Origin: Fusobacterium sp.
GTDB lineage: Bacteria > Fusobacteriota > Fusobacteriia > Fusobacteriales > Fusobacteriaceae
Direction of reading: 5' to 3'
NCBI RefSeq assembly: GCF_019012925.1
Contig: NZ_JAGIRL010000011.1
Location: forward strand, 1 to 36,842
DNA: 36,842 nucleotides
The notes beneath the pieces are model-generated. The model saw only the letters and a program-made list of their open reading frames with translations, was not told where the DNA came from and ran no database searches. This document shows, piece by piece, positions 1-6,977 of the stretch (position 1 is the stretch's first letter; the number at the start of each line of letters is the position of its first letter). The translations under genes and the position numbers were made by a program.

Positions 1-132
1 CGTTCAATCTATTTAACTCAGTAAAATTTACTGATAATTTACACCAATTTATTGTTGTGTTTGCATTTATTGTCTTTCTCTATTCTGTTGCTAATGTCCT
101 TAACATTATTTTGTCTCGCTTTCTCGCGGACA
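1..132 (-). other. 5' leader of an rRNA operon (16S gene lies off the left edge)
   Basis: Read on the minus strand, this stretch starts at a strong stable-RNA-type promoter (139-167) and has no credible reading frame. It holds a short hairpin just after the start (TGTC-CGC ... GCG-AGACA, about 109-129) and then leader sequence of the kind found before 16S genes (GACATTAGCAACAGAATAG). The last bases before the window edge, ATTGAACG, fit the start of a 16S rRNA, which typically continues AAGAGTTTGATC. I infer that position 1 lies within a few bases of the mature 16S 5' end. The rRNA identity rests on pattern recognition; no rRNA body is in the window. Confidence 0.6.
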
Positions 133-138
133 AGATAT

Positions 139-167
139 ATAGTACCACATATACAAAGTTTCGTCAA
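139..167 (-). promoter_or_regulatory. strong sigma-70-type promoter of the rRNA operon
   Basis: On the minus strand the -35 box TTGACG (162-167) and the -10 box TACTAT (139-144) are separated by exactly 17 bases. The 20-30 bases upstream of the -35 are almost pure A/T with A-tracts (about 168-200), as in an UP element. Transcription would start near 132 and run leftwards. Confidence 0.75.
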
Positions 168-206
168 TACCTTTTTTTAATTTTTTTATTCTTTGTAAAA
201 TATATC

Positions 207-235
207 TTTATAAAATCCTCATCTAATGATACAAT
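207..235 (+). promoter_or_regulatory. promoter of the M20 amidohydrolase operon
   Basis: There is a -35-like TTTATA (207-212), a 17-base spacer and an extended -10 (TGA then TACAAT at 230-235), about 38 bases before the start codon at 273. It is divergent from the rRNA promoter and uses the same A/T-rich region. Confidence 0.5.
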
Positions 236-272
236 ACTTTATAAGATTTTTATTTATGAAAGGTGGTTATTA

Positions 273-1532
273 ATGTCTGATTTTAAAGAGATTTTAACTC
301 TAGCAGAAGAGATTTATTTCAATCCTGAACTTGGATTTAAGGAGAATAAAACTTCTCAATTAATACAAAATTTTATAAAAAAAGTTTATCCAAAGGGAGA
401 GATTATAAAATTTGCTGAAACTGGGGTTAAATTTAATTTAGGAGAAAAAAAAGCTTTACATATAGCTTTGATTGCTGAAATGGACGCAGTGTATACTCCT
501 TCACATTTTCATGCTGATAAGCTAACTGGAGCTGCTCACAACTGTGGTCACTATTCTCAAGTTGCCATTATGTTATCTCTTCTAAAAAAATTGATCACTG
601 ATGAAGAGTATAAGAGATTAGATTTTTCATTGGGATTCATCTTTACTCCAGCTGAAGAGTATTTAGATTTAGAGTATAGAAAAGAGTTACAAAGAGAGGG
701 AGTGATCTCTTTTTTAGGAGGAAAACCAGAAGCTATTAAACTCGGAATTTTTGATGAATATGATTTAGCTATTGCTGTTCACTCTATGGGTGGGGAGTTA
801 GATAGAAGAAGTATTGAGTTAAATTGTAATCTTGCTGGATTCCTTTATAAATATTACACTTTCAAAGGAAAACCTGCACATGCTGGCTTTGCTCCACAAG
901 CTGGAGTAAATGCTTATAGTATGTCCACTCTTTTCAATACTGCATTAGGACTTTATAGACAGCAAATTGATGAAAAATTTATGGTAAGGATAAATCCTGT
1001 AATTATGGAATCACATATGGGAACAAATGTCATTCCTGACAAGATAAAAATTGGAACTGATATAAGAGCACACTCAGTTGAATACATGTTAGAACTCTCA
1101 AAGAGATTGGATACTATGGCTAAATGCTCTGCTGAGGCTTTAGGTGGTGAAGTAGAGATCGAAACTGATATGGGATATCTTCCTTTTATTCAATCTCGTT
1201 ACCTTTCTAATTTTGTTAGAAAAAGTTTTGAAGAGTTTGAAGAGATTGAGTATTGTAAAGATAACTCTCCTGTAAGTGCTGCTGGAGATATTGGAGATCT
1301 CTCTTATATCCTTCCTTGTATACAGATTGGATACAACGGATTCATAGGAACTTTTCATGGTAGCGATTTCATTCATAAGGATAGTGAGTATATTTTCTCT
1401 ATTTTCCCTAGATTTCTTTTAAAGGTCTTGAAAGATATGAGTGGAAAAATTGATAAAAACAGTTTATATAAAAGAAGTTATGAAGATTATAAAAATACAA
1501 TATTAAATTTTGGAGGATTAGATGAAAAATAA
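273..1532 (+). CDS. M20-family amidohydrolase / metallopeptidase
   Basis: This is a 419-residue zinc amidohydrolase of the M20 (AbgB/HipO-like) family, which cleaves amide bonds of N-acyl amino acids, peptides or aminobenzoyl-glutamate-type substrates in the cytoplasm. Visible motifs are AEMDA (68-72), AAHNCGH with the metal-ligand Cys91 and His93, PAEE (127-129 region, the catalytic glutamate), the dimerisation-domain GKPAHAGFAP, and HGSDF near the C-terminus. The frame stays open upstream to 57, but that part lies on the rRNA promoter. The chosen ATG at 273 has AAAGGTGG just upstream and gives the family's usual N-terminus. It overlaps the next gene by 11 bases, so it is probably translationally coupled to the two membrane proteins that may feed it substrate. 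The exact substrate cannot be read from sequence. Confidence 0.85.
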   Translation: MSDFKEILTLAEEIYFNPELGFKENKTSQLIQNFIKKVYPKGEIIKFAETGVKFNLGEKKALHIALIAEMDAVYTPSHFHADKLTGAAHNCGHYSQVAIMLSLLKKLITDEEYKRLDFSLGFIFTPAEEYLDLEYRKELQREGVISFLGGKPEAIKLGIFDEYDLAIAVHSMGGELDRRSIELNCNLAGFLYKYYTFKGKPAHAGFAPQAGVNAYSMSTLFNTALGLYRQQIDEKFMVRINPVIMESHMGTNVIPDKIKIGTDIRAHSVEYMLELSKRLDTMAKCSAEALGGEVEIETDMGYLPFIQSRYLSNFVRKSFEEFEEIEYCKDNSPVSAAGDIGDLSYILPCIQIGYNGFIGTFHGSDFIHKDSEYIFSIFPRFLLKVLKDMSGKIDKNSLYKRSYEDYKNTILNFGGLDEK

Positions 1533-2313
1533 AAATTTACCTTTTTTAATAATCTTTTCAGTTATTGTTATACTTGTAGCTGAGATTATTGGTTTTAGAG
1601 TTATTGCTATTGGAAAGTTTAAAATTGGACTTCTTCCACTACTTTTTGCCTTAATAATAACTATGTTTTTAGCTCTTAATGTTTTTAGAAAAGGGATAAT
1701 CAGTAAGATCTATACTGAGGAAAATGTCAATTTTGCTGGAAAATATCTTATTATTATTATGTTACCACTAATGGCTAAATATGGAGCTGATGTTGCTCCT
1801 AGATTGAAAGAGATACTATCTATAGGTTGGATCTTCTTAATTCAGGAACTTGGAAATGTTGGTACTGTTATAATTGGACTTCCTATTGCACTACTTATTG
1901 GATTAAGAAGAGAGGCTATCGGATCAACTCTAGGATTGGGAAGAGAGGGTGAACTTGCATATATCTCTGAAAAATACACTCTTAACTCTGATGAGGGACG
2001 TGGAGTTCTTTCAATGTATATCTTTGGTACCCTTTTTGGGGCGATATTCTTCAGTATAATTGCACCTATATTTTTAGAAATGGGATTTAGAGTAGAGGCT
2101 CTTGCAATTGCATCTGGAATGGGATCTGCTAGTATGATGACTGCAGCTAGTTCCTCTCTTGCTGCTATTCACCCTGAAAAAGCTGAAGTCATTAGAGCCT
2201 ATGCAGCTGCTAGTCAGTTATTAACAAGTTTTATAGGTACTTTTACAATGGTTTTTGTTGCTGTACCTTTACAAAAATTTATGTATAACAAGTTAACTGG
2301 AGGAAAAAAATAA
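1522..2313 (+). CDS. DUF3100-like multi-pass membrane protein, probable transporter subunit
   Basis: A 263-residue, very hydrophobic protein with about seven or eight predicted membrane segments, the first starting at residue 7. I recognise it as resembling DUF3100 proteins, whose function is not established. A conserved-looking core lies around residues 185-215 (ALAIASGMGSASMMTAASSS), rich in small residues as in transporter re-entrant or helix-packing regions. GGAGG at 1512-1516 precedes the ATG. The start lies inside the end of the amidohydrolase gene and the stop overlaps the next start (TAATG), so the three are a coupled operon. By analogy with hydrolase/transporter pairs such as AbgB/AbgT, I infer import of the hydrolase substrate. 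That is a context argument only. Confidence 0.65.
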   Translation: MKNKNLPFLIIFSVIVILVAEIIGFRVIAIGKFKIGLLPLLFALIITMFLALNVFRKGIISKIYTEENVNFAGKYLIIIMLPLMAKYGADVAPRLKEILSIGWIFLIQELGNVGTVIIGLPIALLIGLRREAIGSTLGLGREGELAYISEKYTLNSDEGRGVLSMYIFGTLFGAIFFSIIAPIFLEMGFRVEALAIASGMGSASMMTAASSSLAAIHPEKAEVIRAYAAASQLLTSFIGTFTMVFVAVPLQKFMYNKLTGGKK

Positions 2314-2807
2314 TGAATAAAAATCTATTTGAAAATTATTTTATAAAAAATATTTTAATCTTAATTCTTAGTCTTTCATTGATTCTTTTTACTCAATGGA
2401 TAAAGGTTTTAAAATATGGTGCAAATGGACCTCAAATTACTACTTATACATTTATTGGACTATTTTTTCTTGGTTTATTTGCAATTATAGGAATTACAAT
2501 TCAAAGAGTGTTACAATGTGTACCTATTAAATTTATAAGAGAGTTCCCTATTCTAGGTTGGGTATCTATTACATCTCTAATATTTTGTATGGCTAGTACA
2601 GAGGTAATCAAAGCTATTAACTCTGTTGACTTTCTATCAATAACTACTCCAATACTTACTTATGCTGGAATCTCTGTTGCTAACAAGTTAGGAACTTTAA
2701 AGAGCCTTTCTTGGAAAGTAGCAATTACTGGGGTATTTGTTTTTGTTGGAACATATTTAGGATCAGCAACTTTAGCTCAATTTGGATTATTTCTTTCTAA
2801 TAAATAA
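2313..2807 (+). CDS. small integral membrane protein, partner of the DUF3100-like protein
   Basis: A 164-residue protein with about four or five hydrophobic segments (roughly residues 11-27, 44-65, 78-97, 108-125 and 136-160). I do not recognise a named family with confidence. It starts at the TAATG overlap with the preceding gene, so the two are translated together and probably form one membrane complex. The segment with ITTPILTYAGISVANKLG is rich in small and polar residues within membrane stretches, consistent with a transport or channel role. It could be the second half of a two-piece version of a longer DUF3100 protein. A bidirectional terminator follows 14 bases after the stop. Confidence 0.6.
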   Translation: MNKNLFENYFIKNILILILSLSLILFTQWIKVLKYGANGPQITTYTFIGLFFLGLFAIIGITIQRVLQCVPIKFIREFPILGWVSITSLIFCMASTEVIKAINSVDFLSITTPILTYAGISVANKLGTLKSLSWKVAITGVFVFVGTYLGSATLAQFGLFLSNK

Positions 2808-2820
2808 TATAAATTAAAAC

Positions 2821-2866
2821 AAATGCAAGGAGCATATACCAATATCGGTATATATTCCTTGCATTT
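2821..2866. terminator. bidirectional intrinsic terminator between convergent genes
   Basis: Outer arms AAATGCAAGGA (2821-2831) and TCCTTGCATTT (2856-2866) pair perfectly. Inner arms ATATACC/GGTATAT pair after a 2-base mismatch, with loop AATAT and a small offset. T-runs or A/T-rich tails flank both sides. It ends the M20 operon on the plus strand and the M18 gene on the minus strand. Confidence 0.85.
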
Positions 2867-2870
2867 TTAT

Positions 2871-4256
2871 CTATCCTCTAGTATAAAAAACTTTATATGC
2901 TCTATATGTTTCATAAACATCTAATTTTGAAGAGACTTCAAATGGTGAGTGCATAGCTAATAGAGCTGGTCCTATATCTATAGTTCTAATTCCTAAGTGA
3001 GCTAGATACATTGCTACTGTACCTCCTCCACCTTCATCTACTTTTCCAAGCTCTCCTATCTGCCAACAAACATCAGCATCATTTAATAGCTTTCTAATCT
3101 TTCCTACATATTCAGCATCAGCATCATTAGTTCCACTCTTTCCTCTAGCTCCTGTATATTTTGTTACAACTACTCCAAATCCAATTTTTGCAGCATTTTG
3201 AATATCATGTACCCCTTTAAATATAGGATCTACTCCTGCATTTACATCTGAAGATAGAGATTGAGAGTTCCATAGTACCCTTCTTAACATCATCTCTGTG
3301 AAATTTCCCTTAACTTTTTCTACAATATCACCAGTAATGTATGCTAGATAATCTGATTTAAGTCCTGTACTACCTGAAGATCCTATCTCCTCTTTATCTG
3401 CCAAGAAACAGATTGCAGTTCTCTCTGGAATCTCTTCTAAATCAACTATAGCTCTCATAGATGTATAACCACAAATTCTATCGTCCTGACCATAAGCTCC
3501 TACCATAGATCTATCAAAACCAATATCTTTAGCTTTTCCCGCTGGTACTAATTCCAATTCAGCTGAGATAAAATCCTCTTCTACCATACCATAATCTCTA
3601 TTTAAAATCTCTAATATTGCATATTTAACGCTATCTTTAATCTCTTTATTCTCTATTGTACTAGGTATACTTCCTACTATTATCTGAAGCTCTTCACCTT
3701 TTATTACCTCTCCACTTTTTCTTTCACCTTGAATTTTAGCTGCTAAGTGAGGTAATATATCTGGAATAGTGAATACAGGATCCTCATCTTTTTCACCTAT
3801 TGTTATCTCTACACTCTCTCCATTTTCTAAGATTACTACCCCATGAAGTGCTAGTGGAAGAGATGCCCATTGATATTTCTTTATTCCACCATAGTAGTGA
3901 GTTTTCATATAAGCTAATTCAAACTCCTCATATAGAGGATTTCCTTTTAAATCCAATCTTGGAGAATCTATGTGTGATACAACATAATTTACTCCATTTT
4001 CAATGTCATCTTTTCCAATTACTGCTAATACAAGGTTTTTACCTCTATTTACATAGTATACCTTATCCCCAACTTGTAAACTTTTTTTACTCTCTGCTGG
4101 AACAAACCCCTTTGCCTCAACAAATTTTACTCCCTCTTTTACAAATTCTCTCTCAGTTTTTCCCAAATCTAAAAACTTTTTATACTCATCACAAAAATAA
4201 AATATCTCTTTTTTTTCATTGGATTTAATCCAACCATTTTCGTTTTTATACTGCAT
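2871..4256 (-). CDS. M18-family aminopeptidase
   Basis: A 461-residue cobalt/zinc aminopeptidase of family M18 (aminopeptidase I/ApeB group), a cytoplasmic exopeptidase that trims N-terminal residues from peptides. The binuclear metal site is visible: SHID (His95, Asp97), YGQDDR (Asp258/259), DKEEIGSSG (Glu289/290), and the C-terminal HSPFE (His436). The length matches the family. The frame could start four codons earlier at 4268, but that ATG is itself part of the ribosome-binding sequence (ATGGAGGGTAACATG). The start at 4256 has GGAGG at proper spacing and is preferred. Peptidases of this kind fit an amino-acid-fermenting organism. An extended -10 promoter sits at 4300-4308. Confidence 0.9.
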   Translation of the reverse strand: MQYKNENGWIKSNEKKEIFYFCDEYKKFLDLGKTEREFVKEGVKFVEAKGFVPAESKKSLQVGDKVYYVNRGKNLVLAVIGKDDIENGVNYVVSHIDSPRLDLKGNPLYEEFELAYMKTHYYGGIKKYQWASLPLALHGVVILENGESVEITIGEKDEDPVFTIPDILPHLAAKIQGERKSGEVIKGEELQIIVGSIPSTIENKEIKDSVKYAILEILNRDYGMVEEDFISAELELVPAGKAKDIGFDRSMVGAYGQDDRICGYTSMRAIVDLEEIPERTAICFLADKEEIGSSGSTGLKSDYLAYITGDIVEKVKGNFTEMMLRRVLWNSQSLSSDVNAGVDPIFKGVHDIQNAAKIGFGVVVTKYTGARGKSGTNDADAEYVGKIRKLLNDADVCWQIGELGKVDEGGGGTVAMYLAHLGIRTIDIGPALLAMHSPFEVSSKLDVYETYRAYKVFYTRG

Positions 4257-4299
4257 GTTACCCTCCATATTATATATTTTATTTTCTTTAGCTACCTCT

Positions 4300-4308
4300 A
4301 GTATAGCA
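4300..4308 (-). promoter_or_regulatory. extended -10 promoter for the M18 aminopeptidase
   Basis: The minus strand reads TGCTATACT, an extended -10 (TGn-TATACT), about 44 bases upstream of the start codon. No good -35 is visible; the preceding bases are the T-tail of a terminator-like hairpin at 4314-4356. Confidence 0.5.
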
Positions 4309-4313
4309 CAAAA

Positions 4314-4356
4314 AAATAAAAATCCCTCTTCTTTTTTGAAAAAGGGATTTTTATTT
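4314..4356 (-). terminator. strong intrinsic terminator with no obvious gene before it
   Basis: The 14-bp arms AAATAAAAATCCCT (4314-4327) and its exact complement (4343-4356) are followed on the minus strand by a long U-tract. It lies just upstream of the M18 promoter. No coding sequence feeds it from the right on the minus strand, which suggests it ends a short non-coding transcript or acts as an attenuator in a longer M18 leader. Confidence 0.7.
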
Positions 4357-4430
4357 AATTACTAATCTATATAAAATATTTTGGGGAAAGATTTATGATA
4401 TATTTATACTATTTTTTATTGACATTTTCG
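4314..4430 (-). ncRNA. candidate small RNA between divergent promoter and terminator
   Basis: A minus-strand promoter candidate (4436-4464) would start a transcript near 4429 that runs about 115 bases and ends at the hairpin 4314-4356. No open frame with a ribosome-binding site is visible. It could equally be the 5' leader of the M18 gene with an attenuator. Homology to a known RNA is not recognised. Confidence 0.3.
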
Positions 4431-4435
4431 TGAAA

Positions 4436-4464
4436 ATTTTAAGTAAAAATATAACTATTGACAA
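4436..4464 (-). promoter_or_regulatory. minus-strand promoter overlapping the yhhQ -35 box
   Basis: TTGTCA (4459-4464 on the minus strand), a 17-base spacer, then TAAAAT (4436-4441). The -35 box shares bases with the TTGACA of the plus-strand promoter, so the two polymerases would exclude each other. Confidence 0.4.
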
Positions 4465-4486
4465 TTTTAGTTTTTTAATATATACT
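4458..4486 (+). promoter_or_regulatory. promoter of the preQ1 riboswitch / yhhQ transcript
   Basis: Near-consensus TTGACA (4458-4463), exactly 17 bases, TATACT (4481-4486). The start of transcription would be near 4493, 30 bases before the aptamer. Another TTGACA at 4419-4424 has no good -10. Confidence 0.8.
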
Positions 4487-4522
4487 TTTTTTTGAAAATT
4501 AAATAAATTCTTGTATTTACAA

Positions 4523-4563
4523 GGAGATGTTCTACACAGACAAACCATCTATAAAAAACTAGG
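4523..4563 (+). promoter_or_regulatory. preQ1-I riboswitch aptamer
   Basis: The pattern is that of the class I preQ1 aptamer: a P1 stem AGATG (4525-4529) with CATCT (4546-4550), the loop beginning TTCTACACAG, and the diagnostic A-rich tail ATAAAAAACTAGG (4551-4563) that folds back as a pseudoknot. The Bacillus queC aptamer has the same UUCUA loop start and the same AUAAAAAACUA tail. It is followed 30 bases later by an intrinsic terminator, and then by a queuosine-precursor transporter gene, which is the expected target. Confidence 0.92.
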
Positions 4564-4592
4564 CCAAATTTTAAAATAAGTTATTTATTTTT

Positions 4593-4620
4593 AAAGAGCA
4601 GAGTTTTTCTGCTCTTTTTT
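4593..4620 (+). terminator. riboswitch-controlled terminator (attenuator)
   Basis: The arms AAAGAGCAGA (4593-4602) and TCTGCTCTTT (4608-4617) enclose a GTTTT loop and are followed by more T residues. It lies between the preQ1 aptamer and the yhhQ ribosome-binding site. PreQ1 binding would be expected to favour termination and shut off the transporter. I did not find a clean antiterminator pairing by eye. Confidence 0.85.
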
Positions 4621-4671
4621 ATTGATTGCTATTTTATTTTCCTAGTTTTAATAATATTTTAGGAGGATAAA

Positions 4672-5382
4672 ATGGATTTTAGAAATGAATTACTTTGGTT
4701 CTGTATGTTAGTTGTTAACTTTGGTCTAATACTTTTTGCTTATAAAAAGTTTGGAAAATTTGGATTGTATGCTTGGATTCCTGTATCAACTATATTAGCT
4801 AATATTCAAGTTGTTTTATTAGTTGACCTATTTGGATTTGGAACTACTTTAGGAAATATACTGTATGCTGGTGGATTCTTAGTTACAGATATTCTAGCTG
4901 AAAACTATGGTAAAAAAGATGCTCAAAGAGCTGTATACCTTGGTTTTTTCTCACTTATTGCAATGACTCTTATTATGCAGATAGCAGTATCTTTTACCCC
5001 ATCAAATATTGAAGAGGGAATAATAACTTTCAATGGTGTTAAAAGAGTTTTTGACTTTATGCCAAGAATTGTTGTAGCCTCACTTATCTCTTACCTTATC
5101 TCACAAACTCACGATATTTGGGCTTACGAGTTCTGGAAGAAAAAATATAGTGAACCTAAACATATCTGGATAAGAAATAATGCGAGTACTATGGTTAGCC
5201 AACTTATTGATAATGCTTGTTTCACACTTATCGCTTTCTATGGTGTTTATCCTAAAGAGGTTTTAATCGAGATATTCCTAACTACATACTTTATGAAATT
5301 CTTAGTTGCAGTTTGTGATACTCCATTTGTATATATAGCCCACCATTTAAAAAAGAAAAATTTAATAGAACAATTATCATAA
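4672..5382 (+). CDS. yhhQ: queuosine precursor transporter (VUT/YhhQ family)
   Basis: A 236-residue inner-membrane protein of the VUT family (COG1738), which imports queuosine precursors such as preQ0/preQ1 or queuine for tRNA modification. It has about six hydrophobic segments. Family motifs are LGNILYAGGFLVTDILAENYGKK in the first half (residues about 61-83) and the stretch ASTMVSQLIDNACFTLIAFYG (about 169-189), with conserved Asp residues inside membrane segments. AGGAGG at 4661-4666 sets the start. A preQ1-I riboswitch and terminator in its leader confirm the pathway: the cell senses precursor and adjusts uptake. A terminator follows at 5392. No queuosine synthesis gene is nearby, consistent with salvage. 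Confidence 0.93.
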   Translation: MDFRNELLWFCMLVVNFGLILFAYKKFGKFGLYAWIPVSTILANIQVVLLVDLFGFGTTLGNILYAGGFLVTDILAENYGKKDAQRAVYLGFFSLIAMTLIMQIAVSFTPSNIEEGIITFNGVKRVFDFMPRIVVASLISYLISQTHDIWAYEFWKKKYSEPKHIWIRNNASTMVSQLIDNACFTLIAFYGVYPKEVLIEIFLTTYFMKFLVAVCDTPFVYIAHHLKKKNLIEQLS

Positions 5383-5391
5383 ATCTGATTA

Positions 5392-5418
5392 AAAAGAGCA
5401 AGTTATACTTGCTCTTTT
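5392..5418. terminator. bidirectional terminator
   Basis: The arms AAAAGAGCAAG (5392-5402) and CTTGCTCTTTT (5408-5418) pair perfectly around TTATA. It separates the convergent yhhQ (plus) and amidohydrolase (minus) genes. Confidence 0.85.
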
Positions 5419-5442
5419 ATTTTCAATCTAAACCTCTATATT

Positions 5443-6837
5443 TTATAGAGTTTTAGCTACCTCTTCAACTTTTTTCTTAAACTCTGTCATCTCTTTAATA
5501 ACTTTTTTAGAATCAATAGTTTTTATCTCTCTATCTTCAACAATTAATTTTCCATTTACTATAACTGTATCTACATTACTTGCATTAGCTGAATATACTA
5601 AAGCTGAATAAGGATCGTAAATTGGATTCATATTTACAGATTTTGTCTCAACTATTACTACATCTGCCAATTTCCCAGCTTCTAAACTTCCTAACTCCTG
5701 CTCTCTATGAATAGCTTTAGCTCCACCAATTGTTGCCATCTCTACAGCTTTTTTTGGAGGTAGTGCTGATCTATCTTTAGAGTTTAATTTATGAACCTTT
5801 GCCACATATCCCAACTGTCCAATTATATCCAATGTATTTCCACTCATAGGACCATCAGTTCCTAATCCAACTCTCAATCCCTCATCATGCATCTTTAGAG
5901 CTGGTGAGATCCCCTTAGCAGACTTTATATTAGCTACCATATTATGAGCTAGCCCTACATCTCTTTTCTTTAAAAGCTCTATATCGCTATCTGTTACAAA
6001 GATGTTGTGTGCAGCTATAAGTCTCTCATTTAATAGCCCTAATGAATCTAAGTACTCTACAGGTGTCATATTGAACTCTTTTTTAAATTTAGCAAACTCT
6101 TTATCTGTCTCTGCAACATGCATTGATACAGGGGCATTGTATTTTTCAGAAACTCTTTTTATCTCCAATAACTCCTCTTTTGTTACTGTATGTGGAGCAT
6201 GAGGTGCTAGCCCTGGAGTTATCAATTCATCATTCTGATATTTTTCAATAAGGGCAATAGCTCTATTTAAAGTTTCACCTTTATTTTTTCCATCAGCAGT
6301 AGGGTATTTTATTATATTTTGTGTCATTATTCCTCTTAGCCCGATCTCTTTTACTGCCTCTGCTGCACTCTCTTCAAATAGATACATATCCACCATTGTT
6401 GTCACTCCTCCAAGAGCCATCTCCATAGTTCCAAGTCTAGCTCCTAAATAAGCCATTTCAGGAGAAACCATCTTGTTTTCCAAAGGGAAGATATATCTAT
6501 TCAATCTATCTGGTACATCATCAGCTAGTGATCTAAACACTGTCATTGCAACGTGAGTGTGAGTATTTATCATTCCAGGCATAACTATCCCATCTTCAGC
6601 ATCAATAATCTTTTTAGCACTGTATCTCTCTAATAAATCCTCATTTCCAACTGAGATTATCTTATTGTCTTTTATAACGACAACTCCGTTTTCTACGATA
6701 TCTCTCCCCTCATTCATAGTCAATACAGTACCATTTTTTATAATGATACTAGCTTCCTCTTTTCTTTCAACTAAAGATGTACATCCAACTAAGAACAAAC
6801 TTCCAATTAAAATAACATTTTTTAAATACTTTTTCAT
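5443..6837 (-). CDS. lipoprotein-type amidohydrolase (MtaD/guanine-deaminase-like deaminase)
   Basis: A 464-residue member of the COG0402 amidohydrolases, which deaminate purine-type substrates (5-methylthioadenosine, S-adenosylhomocysteine, guanine, 8-oxoguanine). Metal and catalytic residues are present: HTH (His93, His95), SMHVAE (His240, Glu243), AAHN (His277) and GTDG (Asp328). Unusually, residues 1-19 form a lipoprotein signal peptide: MKK, a hydrophobic run and the lipobox LVGC with Cys19. Most relatives are cytoplasmic and begin near residue 29. GGAGG precedes the ATG, so the signal is translated. The leader carries a guanine-class riboswitch and a terminator, so excess guanine should turn it off. 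I infer an envelope-anchored deaminase for purine salvage; whether the substrate is guanine, adenosine or methylthioadenosine is open. Confidence 0.85.
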   Translation of the reverse strand: MKKYLKNVILIGSLFLVGCTSLVERKEEASIIIKNGTVLTMNEGRDIVENGVVVIKDNKIISVGNEDLLERYSAKKIIDAEDGIVMPGMINTHTHVAMTVFRSLADDVPDRLNRYIFPLENKMVSPEMAYLGARLGTMEMALGGVTTMVDMYLFEESAAEAVKEIGLRGIMTQNIIKYPTADGKNKGETLNRAIALIEKYQNDELITPGLAPHAPHTVTKEELLEIKRVSEKYNAPVSMHVAETDKEFAKFKKEFNMTPVEYLDSLGLLNERLIAAHNIFVTDSDIELLKKRDVGLAHNMVANIKSAKGISPALKMHDEGLRVGLGTDGPMSGNTLDIIGQLGYVAKVHKLNSKDRSALPPKKAVEMATIGGAKAIHREQELGSLEAGKLADVVIVETKSVNMNPIYDPYSALVYSANASNVDTVIVNGKLIVEDREIKTIDSKKVIKEMTEFKKKVEEVAKTL

Positions 6838-6847
6838 TCAATCCTCC

Positions 6848-6883
6848 AAAAAAAAATCTCAATAGTTAAAGTACTATTGAGAT
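6848..6883 (-). terminator. expression-platform terminator of the guanine riboswitch
   Basis: The 11-bp arms ATCTCAATAGT (6856-6866) and ACTATTGAGAT (6873-6883) are followed on the minus strand by nine U residues, just before the ribosome-binding site of the amidohydrolase. The loop/arm segment CTTTAACT is an exact 8-base complement of AGTTAAAG at the 3' side of aptamer helix P1, giving a mutually exclusive antiterminator. Confidence 0.88.
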
Positions 6884-6904
6884 CAATATAATAACAATTT
6901 CTTT

Positions 6905-6970
6905 AACTTATAGTATCAAATTTAAGGTTTGATGTAGAAACTTTTGGCCATATTCCAAATTTATATAAGG
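6905..6970 (-). promoter_or_regulatory. purine riboswitch aptamer, guanine class
   Basis: On the minus strand the purine aptamer core is complete: P1 CTTAT/ATAAG, J1/2 ATATAA, P2 TTTGG/CCAAA with L2 AATATGG, J2/3 GTTTCTAC, P3 ATCAAA/TTTGAT with L3 CCTTAAA, and J3/1 ACTAT. Aligned to the Bacillus xpt aptamer, the specificity position (C74) is C in ACTAT, which pairs with guanine; adenine riboswitches have U there. The U residues of J2/3 that contact the base are canonical, so it does not look like the deoxyguanosine variants. Confidence 0.93.
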
Positions 6971-6977
6971 TTTTTAA

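Noticed and set aside
57..272. 72-codon N-terminal extension of the M20 protein
   Set aside because: It overlies the rRNA promoter and leader, has no ribosome-binding site, and the ATG at 273 has a good one and the family's N-terminus.
3800..4228. 142-codon plus-strand open frame opposite the M18 aminopeptidase
   Set aside because: Antisense shadow of a clear gene, with low-complexity Leu/His/Phe composition and no ribosome-binding site.
6905..6970. Adenine or 2'-deoxyguanosine riboswitch instead of guanine
   Set aside because: The specificity base is C rather than U, and the J2/3 bases are canonical for the guanine class.
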